NCBI GenBank assembly: GCA_963728075.1
Contig: CAVSIP010000001.1
Span: 620,001-684,000 of the forward strand
Direction of reading: 5' to 3'
Length of the DNA: 64,000 bases
Source of the DNA: CAVSIP01 sp963728075
GTDB lineage: Bacteria > Actinomycetota > Actinomycetes > JAFAQI01 > DASSKL01
Below are positions 37,825 to 47,819 of this stretch, piece by piece. A program made the translations under genes and the position numbers. Position 1 is the first letter of the stretch, and every line of letters begins with the position of its first letter. Under the pieces are notes generated by a model. The model made no database searches. It saw nothing but the letters and a program-made list of their open reading frames with translations, and was not told the DNA's origin.

Positions 37825-39047
37825 CCACGACCGCTTCCGTCCCGGAGAGCGTGCGGGGCTCGGGCTCGTCCGGCGAGCCCATGATCCGGCTGGAGGAGCT
37901 CACCAAGCAGTACCCCGGCCAGGCCGTTCCTGCCGTCGACCGGGTCACCATGGACATCCCGCGCGGCGAGATCGTCGTCCTCGTCGGGCCGTCCGGGTGC
38001 GGCAAGACGACGACGATGGAGCTCATCAACCGGCTCATCGAGCCGACGTCGGGCCGGATCATCCTCGACGGGGAGGACGTCACCCAGGCCGACCCGGACG
38101 CGCTGCGCCGGCGGATGGGCTACGTCATCCAGCAGATCGGGCTGTTCCCGCACCAGAAGGTCGCGGACAACATCGCCACCGTTCCGCGCCTGCTGGGCTG
38201 GGACAAGAAGCGCATCGCCGACCGGGTGGACGAGCTCCTCGACATGGTGGGGATGGACCCGGCCCAGTATCGCGGCCGCTACCCGAAGGAGCTCTCCGGC
38301 GGGCAGCGCCAGCGGGTCGGCGTCGCGCGGGCCATGGCTGCGGACCCGCCGGTCATGCTCATGGACGAGCCCTTCGGCGCCATCGACCCCATCACCCGCG
38401 AACGGCTGCAGAACGAGTTCCTCCGGGTCCAGGAGCAGGTGCAGAAGACGATCGTCTTCGTCACGCACGACGTCGACGAGGCGATCAAGCTGGGGGACCG
38501 CATCGCCGTGCTGCGCGACCAGTCCCACATCGCGCAGTACGACACGCCCGAGAACATCCTCACCAACCCGGCGGACGCCTACGTCGAGGACTTCATCGGT
38601 GCGGGGGCCTCGCTGAAGCGGCTGAACCTCAGCCGTGTGCGGGACGTCAGCTTCGAGACCGACTGCCCGACGGCGTACCTGCACGAGGACCTCGCGGACG
38701 TGCGGCGCCGTCTGCAGGAGTCGGACTGGACCACGCTGCTGCTGCTCGACGGGCAGAACCGGCCGAAGCGCTGGGTGAACGCCCGTGACCTGGCCCGCGC
38801 GAACGTCGACCTCGCCCGCGCCGGCCTGCCTGCGGTCGCGCTGGTCGAGCCGCAGGCGACGCTCGCCGACGCCCTGAACGAGATGCTCACCTCCAACGGC
38901 GGGGTGGCGATCGTCGTCGACGGCCGGGGTGCCTACCGAGGCATCGTCGACATGGACACGATCATGCTCACGGTCCGGTCGCTGCGGGAGCACAGCACCG
39001 CCTTCTACCGGGCGGCGAAGCTGCAGCCGGAGGGGGCGGCCGGCTGA
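37821..39047 (+). CDS. Osmoprotectant ABC transporter ATP-binding protein with CBS domains
   Basis: A 408-residue OpuCA/ProV-type ATPase. Walker A is GPSGCGKTTT (~58), the signature LSGGQRQRVG (~158), Walker B VMLMDEPFGAIDP (~176) and switch His FVTHDVDEA (~213). Residues ~275-395 form a CBS pair (VALVEPQATLADALNEML ... GAYRGIVDMDTI), the domain that senses ionic strength or cyclic di-AMP in related transporters. Four-base or tighter overlaps link it to both permease genes. Confidence 0.92.
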   Translation: MTTTASVPESVRGSGSSGEPMIRLEELTKQYPGQAVPAVDRVTMDIPRGEIVVLVGPSGCGKTTTMELINRLIEPTSGRIILDGEDVTQADPDALRRRMGYVIQQIGLFPHQKVADNIATVPRLLGWDKKRIADRVDELLDMVGMDPAQYRGRYPKELSGGQRQRVGVARAMAADPPVMLMDEPFGAIDPITRERLQNEFLRVQEQVQKTIVFVTHDVDEAIKLGDRIAVLRDQSHIAQYDTPENILTNPADAYVEDFIGAGASLKRLNLSRVRDVSFETDCPTAYLHEDLADVRRRLQESDWTTLLLLDGQNRPKRWVNARDLARANVDLARAGLPAVALVEPQATLADALNEMLTSNGGVAIVVDGRGAYRGIVDMDTIMLTVRSLREHSTAFYRAAKLQPEGAAG

Positions 39048-39841
39048 TGTCAGCCGATCTCACCGTGCCCACCGGCGAGGAGCAGCACCTCGCCGACCTC
39101 GTCCCTGGCCGCTCCCGCTGGCGGACCGTCCTGCGCTGGACCGGGATGCCGCTGTTCCTGCTGGCGATCTTCGGGGCGCTCTACGCGTACATCTCGAGCA
39201 TCGACCTCGACAGCATCGAGCGGCGCACCCTCAACGCGAGCGCCCTCACCCAGCGGGTCATCGAGCACGTCGAGCTGGCTGCGGTGTCCACCGCCATCGT
39301 CATCGCCGTGGCGATACCGCTGGGGATCATCGCCACTCGGCGGGCTGCCCGGTACGTCACCCCGCTGGTGCTCGGTCTGGGCAACCTCGGCCAGGCGATC
39401 CCGTCCTTCGGGCTGATCACGCTGATCGTGCTGCTGCTCGGCGTCGGCTTCAAGTCGATCGTGATCGGGCTGTTCGCCTACTCGACGCTGCCGATCCTGC
39501 GCAACACCATGGTGGGTCTGCAGCAGGTCGACCAGACGCTGGTGAAGGCCGCGCGAGGGATGGGCATGTCGCCGATGCGGACCCTGTTGCGCATCGAGAT
39601 GCCGCTGGCCGTCCCGGTCATCCTCGCCGGCGTCCGGACCGCTCTGATCATCAACGTCGGCACCGCGACCCTGGCCACGTTCTTCGGGGTCAAGGCGCTC
39701 GGCTACGTCATCTTCCAGGGCATCCAGCTCGACCGAGAGCCGGTGCTCATCACCGGGGCCGTCATGGCGTCCGGACTGGCGCTCCTCGTCGACTACCTCG
39801 CCGGTGTCGCGGAGGAGCTGCTGACCCCTCGCGGGCTGTGA
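39047..39841 (+). CDS. Osmoprotectant ABC transporter permease 2
   Basis: A 264-residue permease homologous to permease 1 (NLGQAIPSFGLITLIVLLLG; coupling loop KAARGMGMSPMRTLLRIEMP). The N-terminal ~45 residues are hydrophilic, followed by six membrane segments. The ATG overlaps the ATPase stop (TGATG). It probably pairs with permease 1 as a heterodimer. Confidence 0.9.
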   Translation: MSADLTVPTGEEQHLADLVPGRSRWRTVLRWTGMPLFLLAIFGALYAYISSIDLDSIERRTLNASALTQRVIEHVELAAVSTAIVIAVAIPLGIIATRRAARYVTPLVLGLGNLGQAIPSFGLITLIVLLLGVGFKSIVIGLFAYSTLPILRNTMVGLQQVDQTLVKAARGMGMSPMRTLLRIEMPLAVPVILAGVRTALIINVGTATLATFFGVKALGYVIFQGIQLDREPVLITGAVMASGLALLVDYLAGVAEELLTPRGL

Positions 39842-39873
39842 CCCCGCTCGCGTCCACAAGAGAAAGGGAGACC

Positions 39874-40833
39874 ATGAGGTTCCGCAGAACCAAGCTGCTC
39901 GCGCTCGGGCTCGGGGTGGCAGTGGGTGCCGTCGCCTGCGGCGGCGGCAGCGGCTCGAGCACGGCCAACGCGTCCAACGGGCCGCTGGCCGGGACGCACG
40001 TGACGGTGGGGTCCAAGGACTTCGACGAGCAGCTGGTCCTCGGCCAGATCACCGTGGCTGCGCTGAGAAACGCCGGTGCCGACGTCACCGACCAGACGAA
40101 CCTGGGCGGTACGGACGCCGCGCGCGCCGCGCTGAAGTCCGGTGACATCGACGTGTACTGGGACTACACCGGCACGGCGTGGATCAGCTTCTTCCACAAC
40201 ACCACACCGATCCCGGACAGCCAGGAGCAGTGGCAGAAGGTCCACGACAAGGACCTCAAGGACAACAACCTGGTCTGGATGAAGCCGGCGCCGTTCAACA
40301 ACACCTACGGCATCGCGTACAGCTCGAAGGTCGCCGACAAGCTCGGCAACCCCAAGACGCTGTCGGACCTCGGTCCGCTCATCAAGAACCACCCGAACGA
40401 GGCGACGCTGTGCGTGGAGAACGAGTTCTCCACCCGTGACGACGGCCTGCCCGGCATGGAGAAGAAGTACGGCTACCAGTTCCCGAAGGGCAACGTGACC
40501 GTCCTCGACACCGGCATCGTCTACACGGCGATGGACAAGCACGACCCGTGCAACTTCGGTGAGGTGTTCACGACCGACGGCCGGATCAGCGCGCTGAACC
40601 TCGTCGTGCTCAAGGACGACAAGAACTTCTTCCCGCTGTACAACGCCGCGCCGGTGTTCCGGGCGAAGTACTACAACGCGAACGAGCAGGCGCTGAAGGA
40701 CATCTTCAACCCGATCGCCGCCGCGCTGACCCAGGACACGATGACCGAGCTGAACAAGAAGGTCTCGGTCGAGGGGCAGCGTCCGGAGAAGGTGGCGCAG
40801 GACTGGCTGAAGCAGCAGGGCTTCATCTCCTGA
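39874..40833 (+). CDS. Osmoprotectant-binding lipoprotein (OpuAC/ProX-like)
   Basis: A 319-residue substrate-binding protein. The signal peptide ends in a lipobox (VGAVAC, Cys ~22), followed by a Gly/Ser linker, so it is membrane-anchored. The fold core GTHVTVGSKDFDEQLVLGQI, GGTDAARAALKSGDIDVYWDYTGTAW and FNNTYGIAYSSK is typical of glycine betaine/choline/carnitine binding proteins; Trp and Tyr residues in WDYTGTAW could form the aromatic cage for a quaternary ammonium group. The ATG follows AAAGGGAG. A strong terminator follows. Confidence 0.92.
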   Translation: MRFRRTKLLALGLGVAVGAVACGGGSGSSTANASNGPLAGTHVTVGSKDFDEQLVLGQITVAALRNAGADVTDQTNLGGTDAARAALKSGDIDVYWDYTGTAWISFFHNTTPIPDSQEQWQKVHDKDLKDNNLVWMKPAPFNNTYGIAYSSKVADKLGNPKTLSDLGPLIKNHPNEATLCVENEFSTRDDGLPGMEKKYGYQFPKGNVTVLDTGIVYTAMDKHDPCNFGEVFTTDGRISALNLVVLKDDKNFFPLYNAAPVFRAKYYNANEQALKDIFNPIAAALTQDTMTELNKKVSVEGQRPEKVAQDWLKQQGFIS

Positions 40834-40857
40834 GCCCTCGCTCGCCCCGCACGAACC

Positions 40858-40891
40858 GAGGGGGCGCCGACCGGTCGGTCGGCGCCCCCTC
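40858..40891. terminator. Strong bidirectional hairpin terminator
   Basis: A perfect 15-base stem (GAGGGGGCGCCGACC and its complement) closes a four-base loop between the convergent osmoprotectant operon and manganese catalase gene. Confidence 0.85.
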
Positions 40892-40902
40892 GCGCGTCCG
40901 GG

Positions 40903-41703
40903 CTACTGCACCTGCTGGTCGGCGGAGTGCGCGACGGGGTCGGCGTCCAGCTCGAACCCCCACTGGCTGTGGTCCGCCGCGAGCGCGAAGCCCTCAGCGT
41001 CGGCCGATGCGGAGCCGTCGGCGCCGAAGCCGTCCGAGTCGCGGATGTAGGCGTGCGCCGCCTCGGGCTCACCGGGGAGGCGGCCGGGCGGGAAGTTGTC
41101 GGTGATCGCGTCGAGGGCCGCCTCGAACATCTTCTGGTGCGCGATCTCGCGGGTCATCAGGAAGGACAACGTGTCCTTCAGACCCGAGTCGTCCGTCATC
41201 TTGATGAGGCGCTCGTAGACGATCTTCGCGCGTGCCTCGGCGGCGATGTCCGAGCGCAGGTCGGCCGTCGCCTCGCCGACGGTGTCCACCCAGTCGGCGG
41301 TCCAGCTGTTGCCGGCCGAGTCGGCCAGCCGTGGGCCGCCGCCCGACAGCACCGACGCCGACGCCGTCGTCGCAAGGTCGACGTAGTCCTCGTGCTTGCC
41401 GTCGAGCAGGTCGCCGAGGTAGCTGCCCTCGACCTCGTCCACTTCGGCGGCAGGGGAGCCGCGCAGCAGCAGAACGAGCGCCTGACCGACCATCTCCAGG
41501 TGGGACAGCTCCTCCGTCGCGATGTCCAGCAGCATGCCCCGGCGGCGCCCGTCCGGGTCGTTCCAGGCCTGGGTGAAGTAGCGCATGGCCGCCCCCAGCT
41601 CACCGTTCGGTCCGCCGAACTGCTCGAGGAGGAGCCGCGCGAACTGCGGGTTGGGCTCGTCGACCCGGACCGTGTGCATGAGTCGCTTGTTGTGCAGGAA
41701 CAT
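40903..41703 (-). CDS. Manganese (non-haem) catalase
   Basis: A 266-residue ferritin-like four-helix protein. Dimanganese ligands are visible: Glu in GGPNGELGAAMRYFTQAW (~35), ATEELSHLEMVG with Glu and His (~66-70), Glu in AAEARAKIVYERL (~150) and Glu/His in TREIAHQKMFEAAL (~183). It starts MFLHNKRLMHTV, like other Mn-catalases, and detoxifies hydrogen peroxide in the cytosol. The C-terminal ~50 residues are an acidic, disordered tail. It is divergent from pafA. Confidence 0.9.
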   Translation of the reverse strand: MFLHNKRLMHTVRVDEPNPQFARLLLEQFGGPNGELGAAMRYFTQAWNDPDGRRRGMLLDIATEELSHLEMVGQALVLLLRGSPAAEVDEVEGSYLGDLLDGKHEDYVDLATTASASVLSGGGPRLADSAGNSWTADWVDTVGEATADLRSDIAAEARAKIVYERLIKMTDDSGLKDTLSFLMTREIAHQKMFEAALDAITDNFPPGRLPGEPEAAHAYIRDSDGFGADGSASADAEGFALAADHSQWGFELDADPVAHSADQQVQ

Positions 41704-41823
41704 CGGCGCCACCTTGCCTTGTCGACTCGTCGGCCCGGTCGGGCCGGCACCGCAAGCCCTCCCCGGTGGTTCCCCGAGGAACCGCGGCCTGGCGCGGCTT
41801 CGCCCCGCCTGTGCGCCTGCCGG

Positions 41824-41829
41824 TACGGT
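41824..41829 (+). promoter_or_regulatory. Leaderless -10 (TACGGT) of pafA
   Basis: TACGGT, six bases, GTG at 41836. The start matches the conserved N-terminus DRRIFGLENEYGV. Confidence 0.55.
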
Positions 41830-41835
41830 CTGTAC

Positions 41836-43194
41836 GTGGACCGTCGGATCTTCGGCCTGGAGAACGAGTACGGCGTCACGTGCACGTTCCGCGGGCAGCG
41901 TCGCCTGTCGCCCGACGAGGTGGCGCGATACCTGTTCCGCCGGGTGGTGTCCTGGGGTCGGTCCAGCAACGTGTTCCTGCGCAACGGGGCCCGGCTCTAC
42001 CTCGACGTCGGCAGTCACCCGGAGTACGCGACGCCCGAGTGCGACACCGTCGTCGACCTCGTCACGCACGACAAGGCGGGGGAGCGCATCCTCGAGGGGC
42101 TGCTCATCGACGCGGAGCGGCGCCTGCGCGAGGAGGGCATCGCCGGCGACATCTACCTGTTCAAGAACAACACCGACTCCGCCGGCAACTCCTACGGCTG
42201 CCACGAGAACTACCTGGTCGCCCGGCACGGCGAGTTCAGCCGTCTGGCGGACGTGCTCATCCCGTTCCTCGTCACCCGGCAGATCGTGTGCGGTGCGGGG
42301 AAGGTCCTGCAGACGCCGCGCGGTGCCGTGTTCTGCGTCAGCCAGCGCGCCGAGCACATCTGGGAGGGTGTCTCGTCGGCGACCACCCGGAGCCGACCGA
42401 TCATCAACACCCGCGACGAGCCGCACGCCGACGCCGAGCGCTTCCGGCGCCTGCACGTCATCGTCGGCGACTCGAACATGAACGAGGTCACGACGCTGCT
42501 GAAGGTCGGGGCGACGGACCTCGTGCTGCGGATGATCGAGGCCGGCGTGGTCATGCGCGACCTCACGCTGGAGAACGCGATCCGGGCGATCCGCGAGGTC
42601 AGCCACGACATGACCGGGCGCCGCAAGATCAAGCTCGCGAACGGCCGGGAGGCCAGCGCGCTGGAGATCCAGCAGGAGTACCTGGCGAAGGCCCGGGACT
42701 TCGTGGACCGGCGAGGCGGTGACGCGGTGGCGAAACGGGTCCTGGACGTCTGGGAGCGGGCGCTGCGCGCCATCGAGACCGGCGACCTCGACCTGGTCTC
42801 CCGGGAGATCGACTGGGTGACGAAGTACCAGCTCATCGAGCGGTACCGCGCCAAGCACGGACTGGGGCTCGGGCACGCGCGCGTGGCCCAGCTCGACCTC
42901 GCCTACCACGACGTCAACCGGCACCGCGGGCTGTACTACCTCATGGAGCGCCGCGGCTCCGTCGACCGGGTGACGCGCGACCTGGCCGTCTTCGAGGCCA
43001 AGTCCGTGCCGCCGCAGACGACCCGGGCCCGGCTGCGCGGCGACTTCATCCGTCGCGCCCAGGAGCGCCGGCGCGACTTCACCGTCGACTGGGTGCACCT
43101 GAAGCTGAACGACCAGGCGCAGCGCACGGTGCTGTGCAAGGACCCGTTCCGGGCCGTCGACGAGCGCGTCGAGAAGCTCATCGCCTCGATGTGA
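41836..43194 (+). CDS. pafA: Pup-protein ligase PafA
   Basis: A 452-residue glutamine-synthetase-like ligase that activates the Pup C-terminal glutamate with ATP and joins it to substrate lysines. FGLENEYGV supplies the magnesium-binding Glu residues, RLYLDVGSHPEYATPEC contains the catalytic Asp (~57), and NNTDSAGNSYGCHENYLV and RPIINTRDEPHAD are shared with Dop. The C-terminal ~70 residues form the PafA-specific domain. The frame is intact. It lies 5.8 kb beyond prcA instead of close to it, and pafBC follow only after a further 8.6 kb. Confidence 0.97.
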   Translation: MDRRIFGLENEYGVTCTFRGQRRLSPDEVARYLFRRVVSWGRSSNVFLRNGARLYLDVGSHPEYATPECDTVVDLVTHDKAGERILEGLLIDAERRLREEGIAGDIYLFKNNTDSAGNSYGCHENYLVARHGEFSRLADVLIPFLVTRQIVCGAGKVLQTPRGAVFCVSQRAEHIWEGVSSATTRSRPIINTRDEPHADAERFRRLHVIVGDSNMNEVTTLLKVGATDLVLRMIEAGVVMRDLTLENAIRAIREVSHDMTGRRKIKLANGREASALEIQQEYLAKARDFVDRRGGDAVAKRVLDVWERALRAIETGDLDLVSREIDWVTKYQLIERYRAKHGLGLGHARVAQLDLAYHDVNRHRGLYYLMERRGSVDRVTRDLAVFEAKSVPPQTTRARLRGDFIRRAQERRRDFTVDWVHLKLNDQAQRTVLCKDPFRAVDERVEKLIASM

Positions 43195-43203
43195 CCGCGG
43201 GCC

Positions 43204-46032
43204 TCACCGCACCCGGAACGCCTTGCGCCTGGGCTTGACCGGGCGCATGAGGAACTCGGGGCGTCGCCGGCCGGTCCGCGCTGGGGCCGGGCCGGGTCAT
43301 GGCCAGCCACTCGCGGTAGACCTCGCGGGAGCGGACGGTGTCGACGACGACGTCGCCGTACCGGTCGTCGGGGTGCGCGGGCTCGACGCGGACCTTCTGG
43401 TGCCAGCAGTGCATGCCGGACAGCGGGTCGGGGTGCACGGCGAAGGTGAGGTTCTGGTGCACGCCGGGGTCGTCCCAGCTGATCCGCGCGCTGTCGGGGT
43501 CGCTGCTGTCGAACGGGCCGACGCCGTTGGTGTAGCGCAGCCGCCAGACGCCGTCGGTGTGGTCGAGGTCGACCGCGCCCATGACCCAGCGGCTGCCGGG
43601 GCTGCCGTCGAGGTGCCAGCGGCCCATGTGGTGGGACAGGGCGACGACGCCGGGGCGGATGCCCTCGGTGGCCCAGACGCGGGCGACGAAGTGGCCGATC
43701 TCGGTGGTGACGCGGACGAGGTCGTCGGTGCGTACGCCGAACCGATCGGCGTCGCGGGGGTTGATCCACAGCGGGTGGGTGTTGCTGATCTCGTTGAGGT
43801 ACTTCGCGTTGCCGGACCGGGTGTGGATGAGCGTCGGCAGGCGGAAGGTGGGGACGAGGACGGCCTCGCCGGCGTCGAGGTCGATGTTCGGCCGGGCGAC
43901 GTGCGAGCGGATGTAGCCGGGGGTCGCGTACTCGCCCCAGCCGAAGTCGACCATCGTGGTGGAGAACAGCTCGAGCTTGCGCGACGGGGTGAGCCAGCCG
44001 AACGTGGTCGTGCCGTCGTCGTGGCGTACGCCGACGGCACCGGCCTCGCCGACCAGCGGTGGCGTGGACTCCTCGTCGGTGGGCTTGCGCAGCACGCCGT
44101 GCTCGTCGGGCGTCGCGCCGGCGAGCTCGTCGTCGGTGAGCGGCCGCTCGTCGACCCGGTAGACGTCCGTGGCGACCTCGACGACGCCGTAGCGGCGCAT
44201 GTACTCCAGCGGGGTCGAGCCCCTGTGCGGCGGCCTTGTCGGGCAGCCCGGGCACCTGGTTGTCGAAGATCCACCGGTAGTACTCGTCGACGGTGACCTT
44301 CTCGCCGGGCCGGTAGGGCGACTCGAAGTACTGGCGGATGCCGAGGCTGCCGTCGGGGTCGATCCGCCAGGACAGCTCGAACCAGAACTCGTTCTCCTCC
44401 CACACCTCGCCCGGGTTGGCGTCGCGGGTGTCGCGCGACCTCGCGGCCGAGCTTGCGCCATCGCGACCCGGCGGACCGGCTGGCGGAAGCCCAGCCACTT
44501 GCCGGCGTGCGTCTCGTAGGAGTGGGTGTCGTGCCGCTCGGGGGAGTGGCCCATCGGCAGCACGTAGTCGGCGAACATGGCCGTCTCCGACCAGGTCGGG
44601 GTCAGCGCGACGTGGCAGCCCGACGAGCTTCTCGTCGGTGAGCGCCTCGATCCAGGAGAAGCCGTCCGGGTTGGTCCAGATCGGGTTGTAGACCCGGCTG
44701 AAGTAGACGTCGACCTTCCCGCGGCCGTCCTCGAGCAGGTGCGGCAGCAGGATCGACATCTCGTTGGTGCGACAGCGGGTACTCCGGCGGCCACAGCTTG
44801 CTCGTTCCACTGCTCGTGCGCCGCGCGGCATGTTCGGCCCGTGCGGGATGAACTTGTCCCAGCCGTTCGGGCTGGTGCCCCCGAGCGTGCCGACGCTGCC
44901 GGTGAGCACGTTGAGGAAGAACAGGGCGCGGGCGACCTGCCAGCCACCGAGGTTGCCGGCGGTCGCCGAGCGCCACACATGTGCGGCCAGCCGGCTACCC
45001 GCGGTCGCGACGACCTTCGCCAGCTCCTCGATCTTCTCGGCCGGGACCTGCGCCTCGGCGGCGGCGAAGTCGAAGGTGTAGGCGGCGTAGTCCTCGGTCA
45101 GCCGGTCCAGGAACACCGCGAAGTCGTCGGCCGGGTCGTCCGGGTGCAGGGCGGCCATGTAGGTCGGCCAGTTCACCCAGCGGCGGACGTACGCCTCGTC
45201 GATCTGCCGCGTGCGCAGCAGGTGGGACGCGACCGCCAGCAGGATCGCCGCCTCGCTGCCCGGCCACGGCGCGAGCCACAGGTCGGCGTGCGCAGCGGTG
45301 TTCGACATCCGCGGGTCGAGGACGACGAGCTTTGCGCCGCCGCCGACCTTGCCCTCCATGATCCGCTGGGCGTGCGGGTTGAAGTAGTGCCCGGTCTCCA
45401 GATGGCTGGACAGCAGCAGGATCACCTGGGCGTTGGCGTAGTCCGGCGACGGCCGGTCGTAGCCGCCCCACAGCGTGTAGCCGAACCGGGCGCCGGAGGA
45501 GCAGATGTTGGTGTGGCTGTTGTGCCCGTCGATGCCCCAGGCCTGCAGGAACCGCTCGGCGAAGCCGTCCTCCCCGGGGCGGCCCACGTGGTAGATCACC
45601 TCGTCGCGGCGGTCCTCGACGATCGCGGCCCGGATCCGCGCGGCGATGTCGTCGAGCGCCTCATCCCAGGAGACCGGCTCCCACTGCCCGCCGCCCCGCT
45701 CGCCGACCCGGCGCAGCGGGTGCAGGATCCGGTCCGGGTCGGTGAGCTGGTTGACCGTCGCCGGCCCCTTCGCACAGTTGCGCCCCCGCGACCCCGGGTG
45801 CGCCGGGTTGCCCTCCAGCTTGCGGATCGACAGGTCGCTCTTGTCGACGTAGGCCAGCAGCCCGCACGCCGACTCGCAGTTGAAGCAGGTCGTCGGGATG
45901 AGCATGTACTCCCGCGGCACCTTGCGCGGGTGCGCCTTCGCGTCGAACTCCACGTGGGCGTCCCACGACTCCGGCGGCGGGAAGTTGCGCCAGCCCCATC
46001 CGGTTGCGGGCACCGGGCAGGTCGACACTCAT
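43204..46032 (-). pseudogene. Molybdopterin-dependent oxidoreductase, formate dehydrogenase/PsrA-like, multiply frameshifted
   Basis: About 940 residues if restored. Near the N-terminus CFNCESACGLL ... SRGRNCAKGPATVNQ binds a [4Fe-4S] cluster; SHTNICSSGARFG probably carries the molybdenum-ligand Cys; the C-terminal molybdopterin-binding domain starts near FRLPTLIHTRSGNAK and includes SHHMGRWHLDG. No twin-arginine signal is visible. Coding sequence moves between the three minus-strand frames at about 45993, 44822, 44800, 44766, 44618, 44455, 44435, 44216 and 43275. Every shift equals one extra base, and conserved sequence continues across each. From ATG 46032 to TGA 43204 the protein is otherwise complete. 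The substrate is unclear; it pairs with the adjacent Fe-S/NrfD protein. Confidence 0.85.
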
Positions 46033-46042
46033 GCGCTACCCC

Positions 46043-47582
46043 TCATGACAGCGGGACGTCCTGCCCCGCACGAACGAACACGCTCTCGTAGACCAGCAGC
46101 GCCGGCTGCACCAGCAGACCGGCGACCAGCGCCAGCGCACCGGTGCCGGCACTGCTCCAGTCCGCGGCGGCCAGGCCGGCGGCCACCACCACCGGAGCCA
46201 CCGCCGCCCCCCAGAACACCGGCGCGTACCGGCCACGGGTCACCAGGTGCGCGGCCACCGTCGACCCACGGGTCGGGTGCCGGCCGAAGTACTCACCGGC
46301 CAGCAGCAGCAGGTGCGCGACCGACGCCACCACCAGCACCCGGACCAGGAACCGCTGCGGCGCCGCGCCCAGGTCGTACGAACGCCGACGCCACGACCAG
46401 CGCACCCGCGCCGACCATGGCCGCCTGCGCCAGCAGGTGCCACAGCAGCAGCGGCGACTGCCACAGGTCCCGGCCCTCGGCCTGCCCGAACAGGAACGCC
46501 GTGTACCCGGCGGCCAGCGCCGCGGTCGGGATCGCCAGCCAGCGCAGCACGTCCAGCGCACCACCGGAGGCGGTCACCCCGGCCACATCCAGCACCCCGA
46601 ACAGCAGCCACACCCCCGCCACCGCGCTGAACGCCATCAGCGCCCACGCCCCGAGCACCAGCCACGACCGCGGGTTCGGCTTCGCCAGGATGAACCAGAA
46701 CCGTTCCGGGCGCTTGAGGTCCCACACCAGCAGCACGCCGGTCACCGCCGTGAGCACCGCGGCCAGCGCCGGTGCCACCACCGTGCCCAGCGTCCCGAAG
46801 CCCAGGCCCAGCACCAGGCCGACGGCCACCGTCCCCAGCGCGCCCGCACCCACCGCCTTGGTCCACAGGTACGACCACACCCGCCAGCCCCACGGCCGCG
46901 GGTGCGCGGTGTTCAGCGTCGTCCGCGCCTTCGTGACCTGCTCGCCGTACCCGTCGTGCGCCGTCACCGCCCGCTGGGCGTCCGGCCGGGCGAAGATGTA
47001 GGACCCGTCCACCGGCGCGGCCAGCGGGTCCAGCACCGAGATGTCCGCCCCGATGTACACCGTGTTCGGCCCCGTACCCTGCTCCGGCGCCCGCACCGAC
47101 GTCGACTGCCCGGCCACGAACCGGCTGATCCCCGAGTCCGGGTCGTCCAGGTCACCCACCCAGATCGACTGCGTCGGGCACACCACCACGCACGCCGGCT
47201 CCAACCCCGCATCCACCCGGTGCGCGCACATGTTGCACTTCGCCGCAGTGTGCGTCTCCTCGTCGATGTAGATCGCGTCGTACGGGCAGCCCTGCATGCA
47301 CGACTTGCACCCGATGCACCGGTCGGAGTCGAAGTCGACGATCCCGTCCTCGCGCTTGAACAACGCACCCGTCGGGCAGATCGCCACGCACGGCGCATCC
47401 GTGCAGTGGTTGCACCGCATCACCCCGAACGCACGTGTGTTCGCCGGATACTCGCCCTTGTCGACGTACTTCACCCACGTCCGGAACTGCCCCACCGGCA
47501 CCTCGTGCTCGGTCTTGCACGCCACCGTGCACGCATGACACCCGATACACGTCCGCTGGTCGATCGCGAAGCCGTACTGCAT
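46043..47582 (-). pseudogene. Fused 4Fe-4S ferredoxin / NrfD-type membrane subunit, one frameshift
   Basis: About 512 residues if restored. Residues 1-200 are an FdhB/PsrB-like electron-transfer domain with four cysteine clusters: CIGCHACTVAC, CNHCTDAPCVAICP, CIGCKSCMQGCPYD and CNMCAHRVDAG ... CVVVCP. Residues ~230-510 hold about eight membrane helices of the NrfD/PsrC type (WFILAKPNPRSWLVLGAW; LLLLAGEYFG), which pass electrons to or from quinone. The frame breaks near 46379, where one base is in excess; RFLVRVLVVASVAHLLLL continues in the next frame to TGA 46043. The oxidoreductase starts 10 bases later, so the two form an operon and probably one membrane complex. Confidence 0.85.
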
Positions 47583-47676
47583 GCTCAGGCCACCGTGACG
47601 GCCAGGCGGATGGTCACGTCCATGCGCTCTCCCAGTCGCATCGTCAGGTGCACTCAGACGAAGATCGTGACCTGCT

Positions 47677-47682
47677 TACCGT
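47677..47682 (+). promoter_or_regulatory. -10 (TACCGT) upstream of the MFS exporter gene
   Basis: TACCGT, six bases, ATG at 47689. The remaining sequence of the 233-base gap 47583-47815 is taken up by two overlapping mini-ORFs. Confidence 0.4.
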
Positions 47683-47688
47683 ACGCCC

Positions 47689-47724
47689 ATGGCGCCGGGG
47701 AGGTGGGGCCGGACGAAGGCGTGA
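47689..47724 (+). CDS. Possible leaderless upstream mini-ORF 1, 11 codons
   Basis: Encodes MAPGRWGRTKA. Its TGA overlaps the GTG of the second mini-ORF by four bases (GTGA). Confidence 0.2.
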   Translation: MAPGRWGRTKA

Positions 47725-47819
47725 CCACTACGCTCGGGGCGGCGCCGGGCACGCCGCTGATGAGGGAGGTCGCGCTGGACCGGTTCACCGACGAGACCCG
47801 CGCGACCGGCACCTCGTGA
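47721..47819 (+). CDS. Possible upstream mini-ORF 2, 32 codons, overlapping the MFS start
   Basis: Starts GTG at 47721 (VTTTLGAAPGTPLMREVALD ...) and ends in TGA that overlaps the MFS GTG in a GTGA. No homology is recognised. The mini-ORF chain is suggested because the MFS start has no ribosome binding site of its own. Confidence 0.3.
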   Translation: MTTTLGAAPGTPLMREVALDRFTDETRATGTS

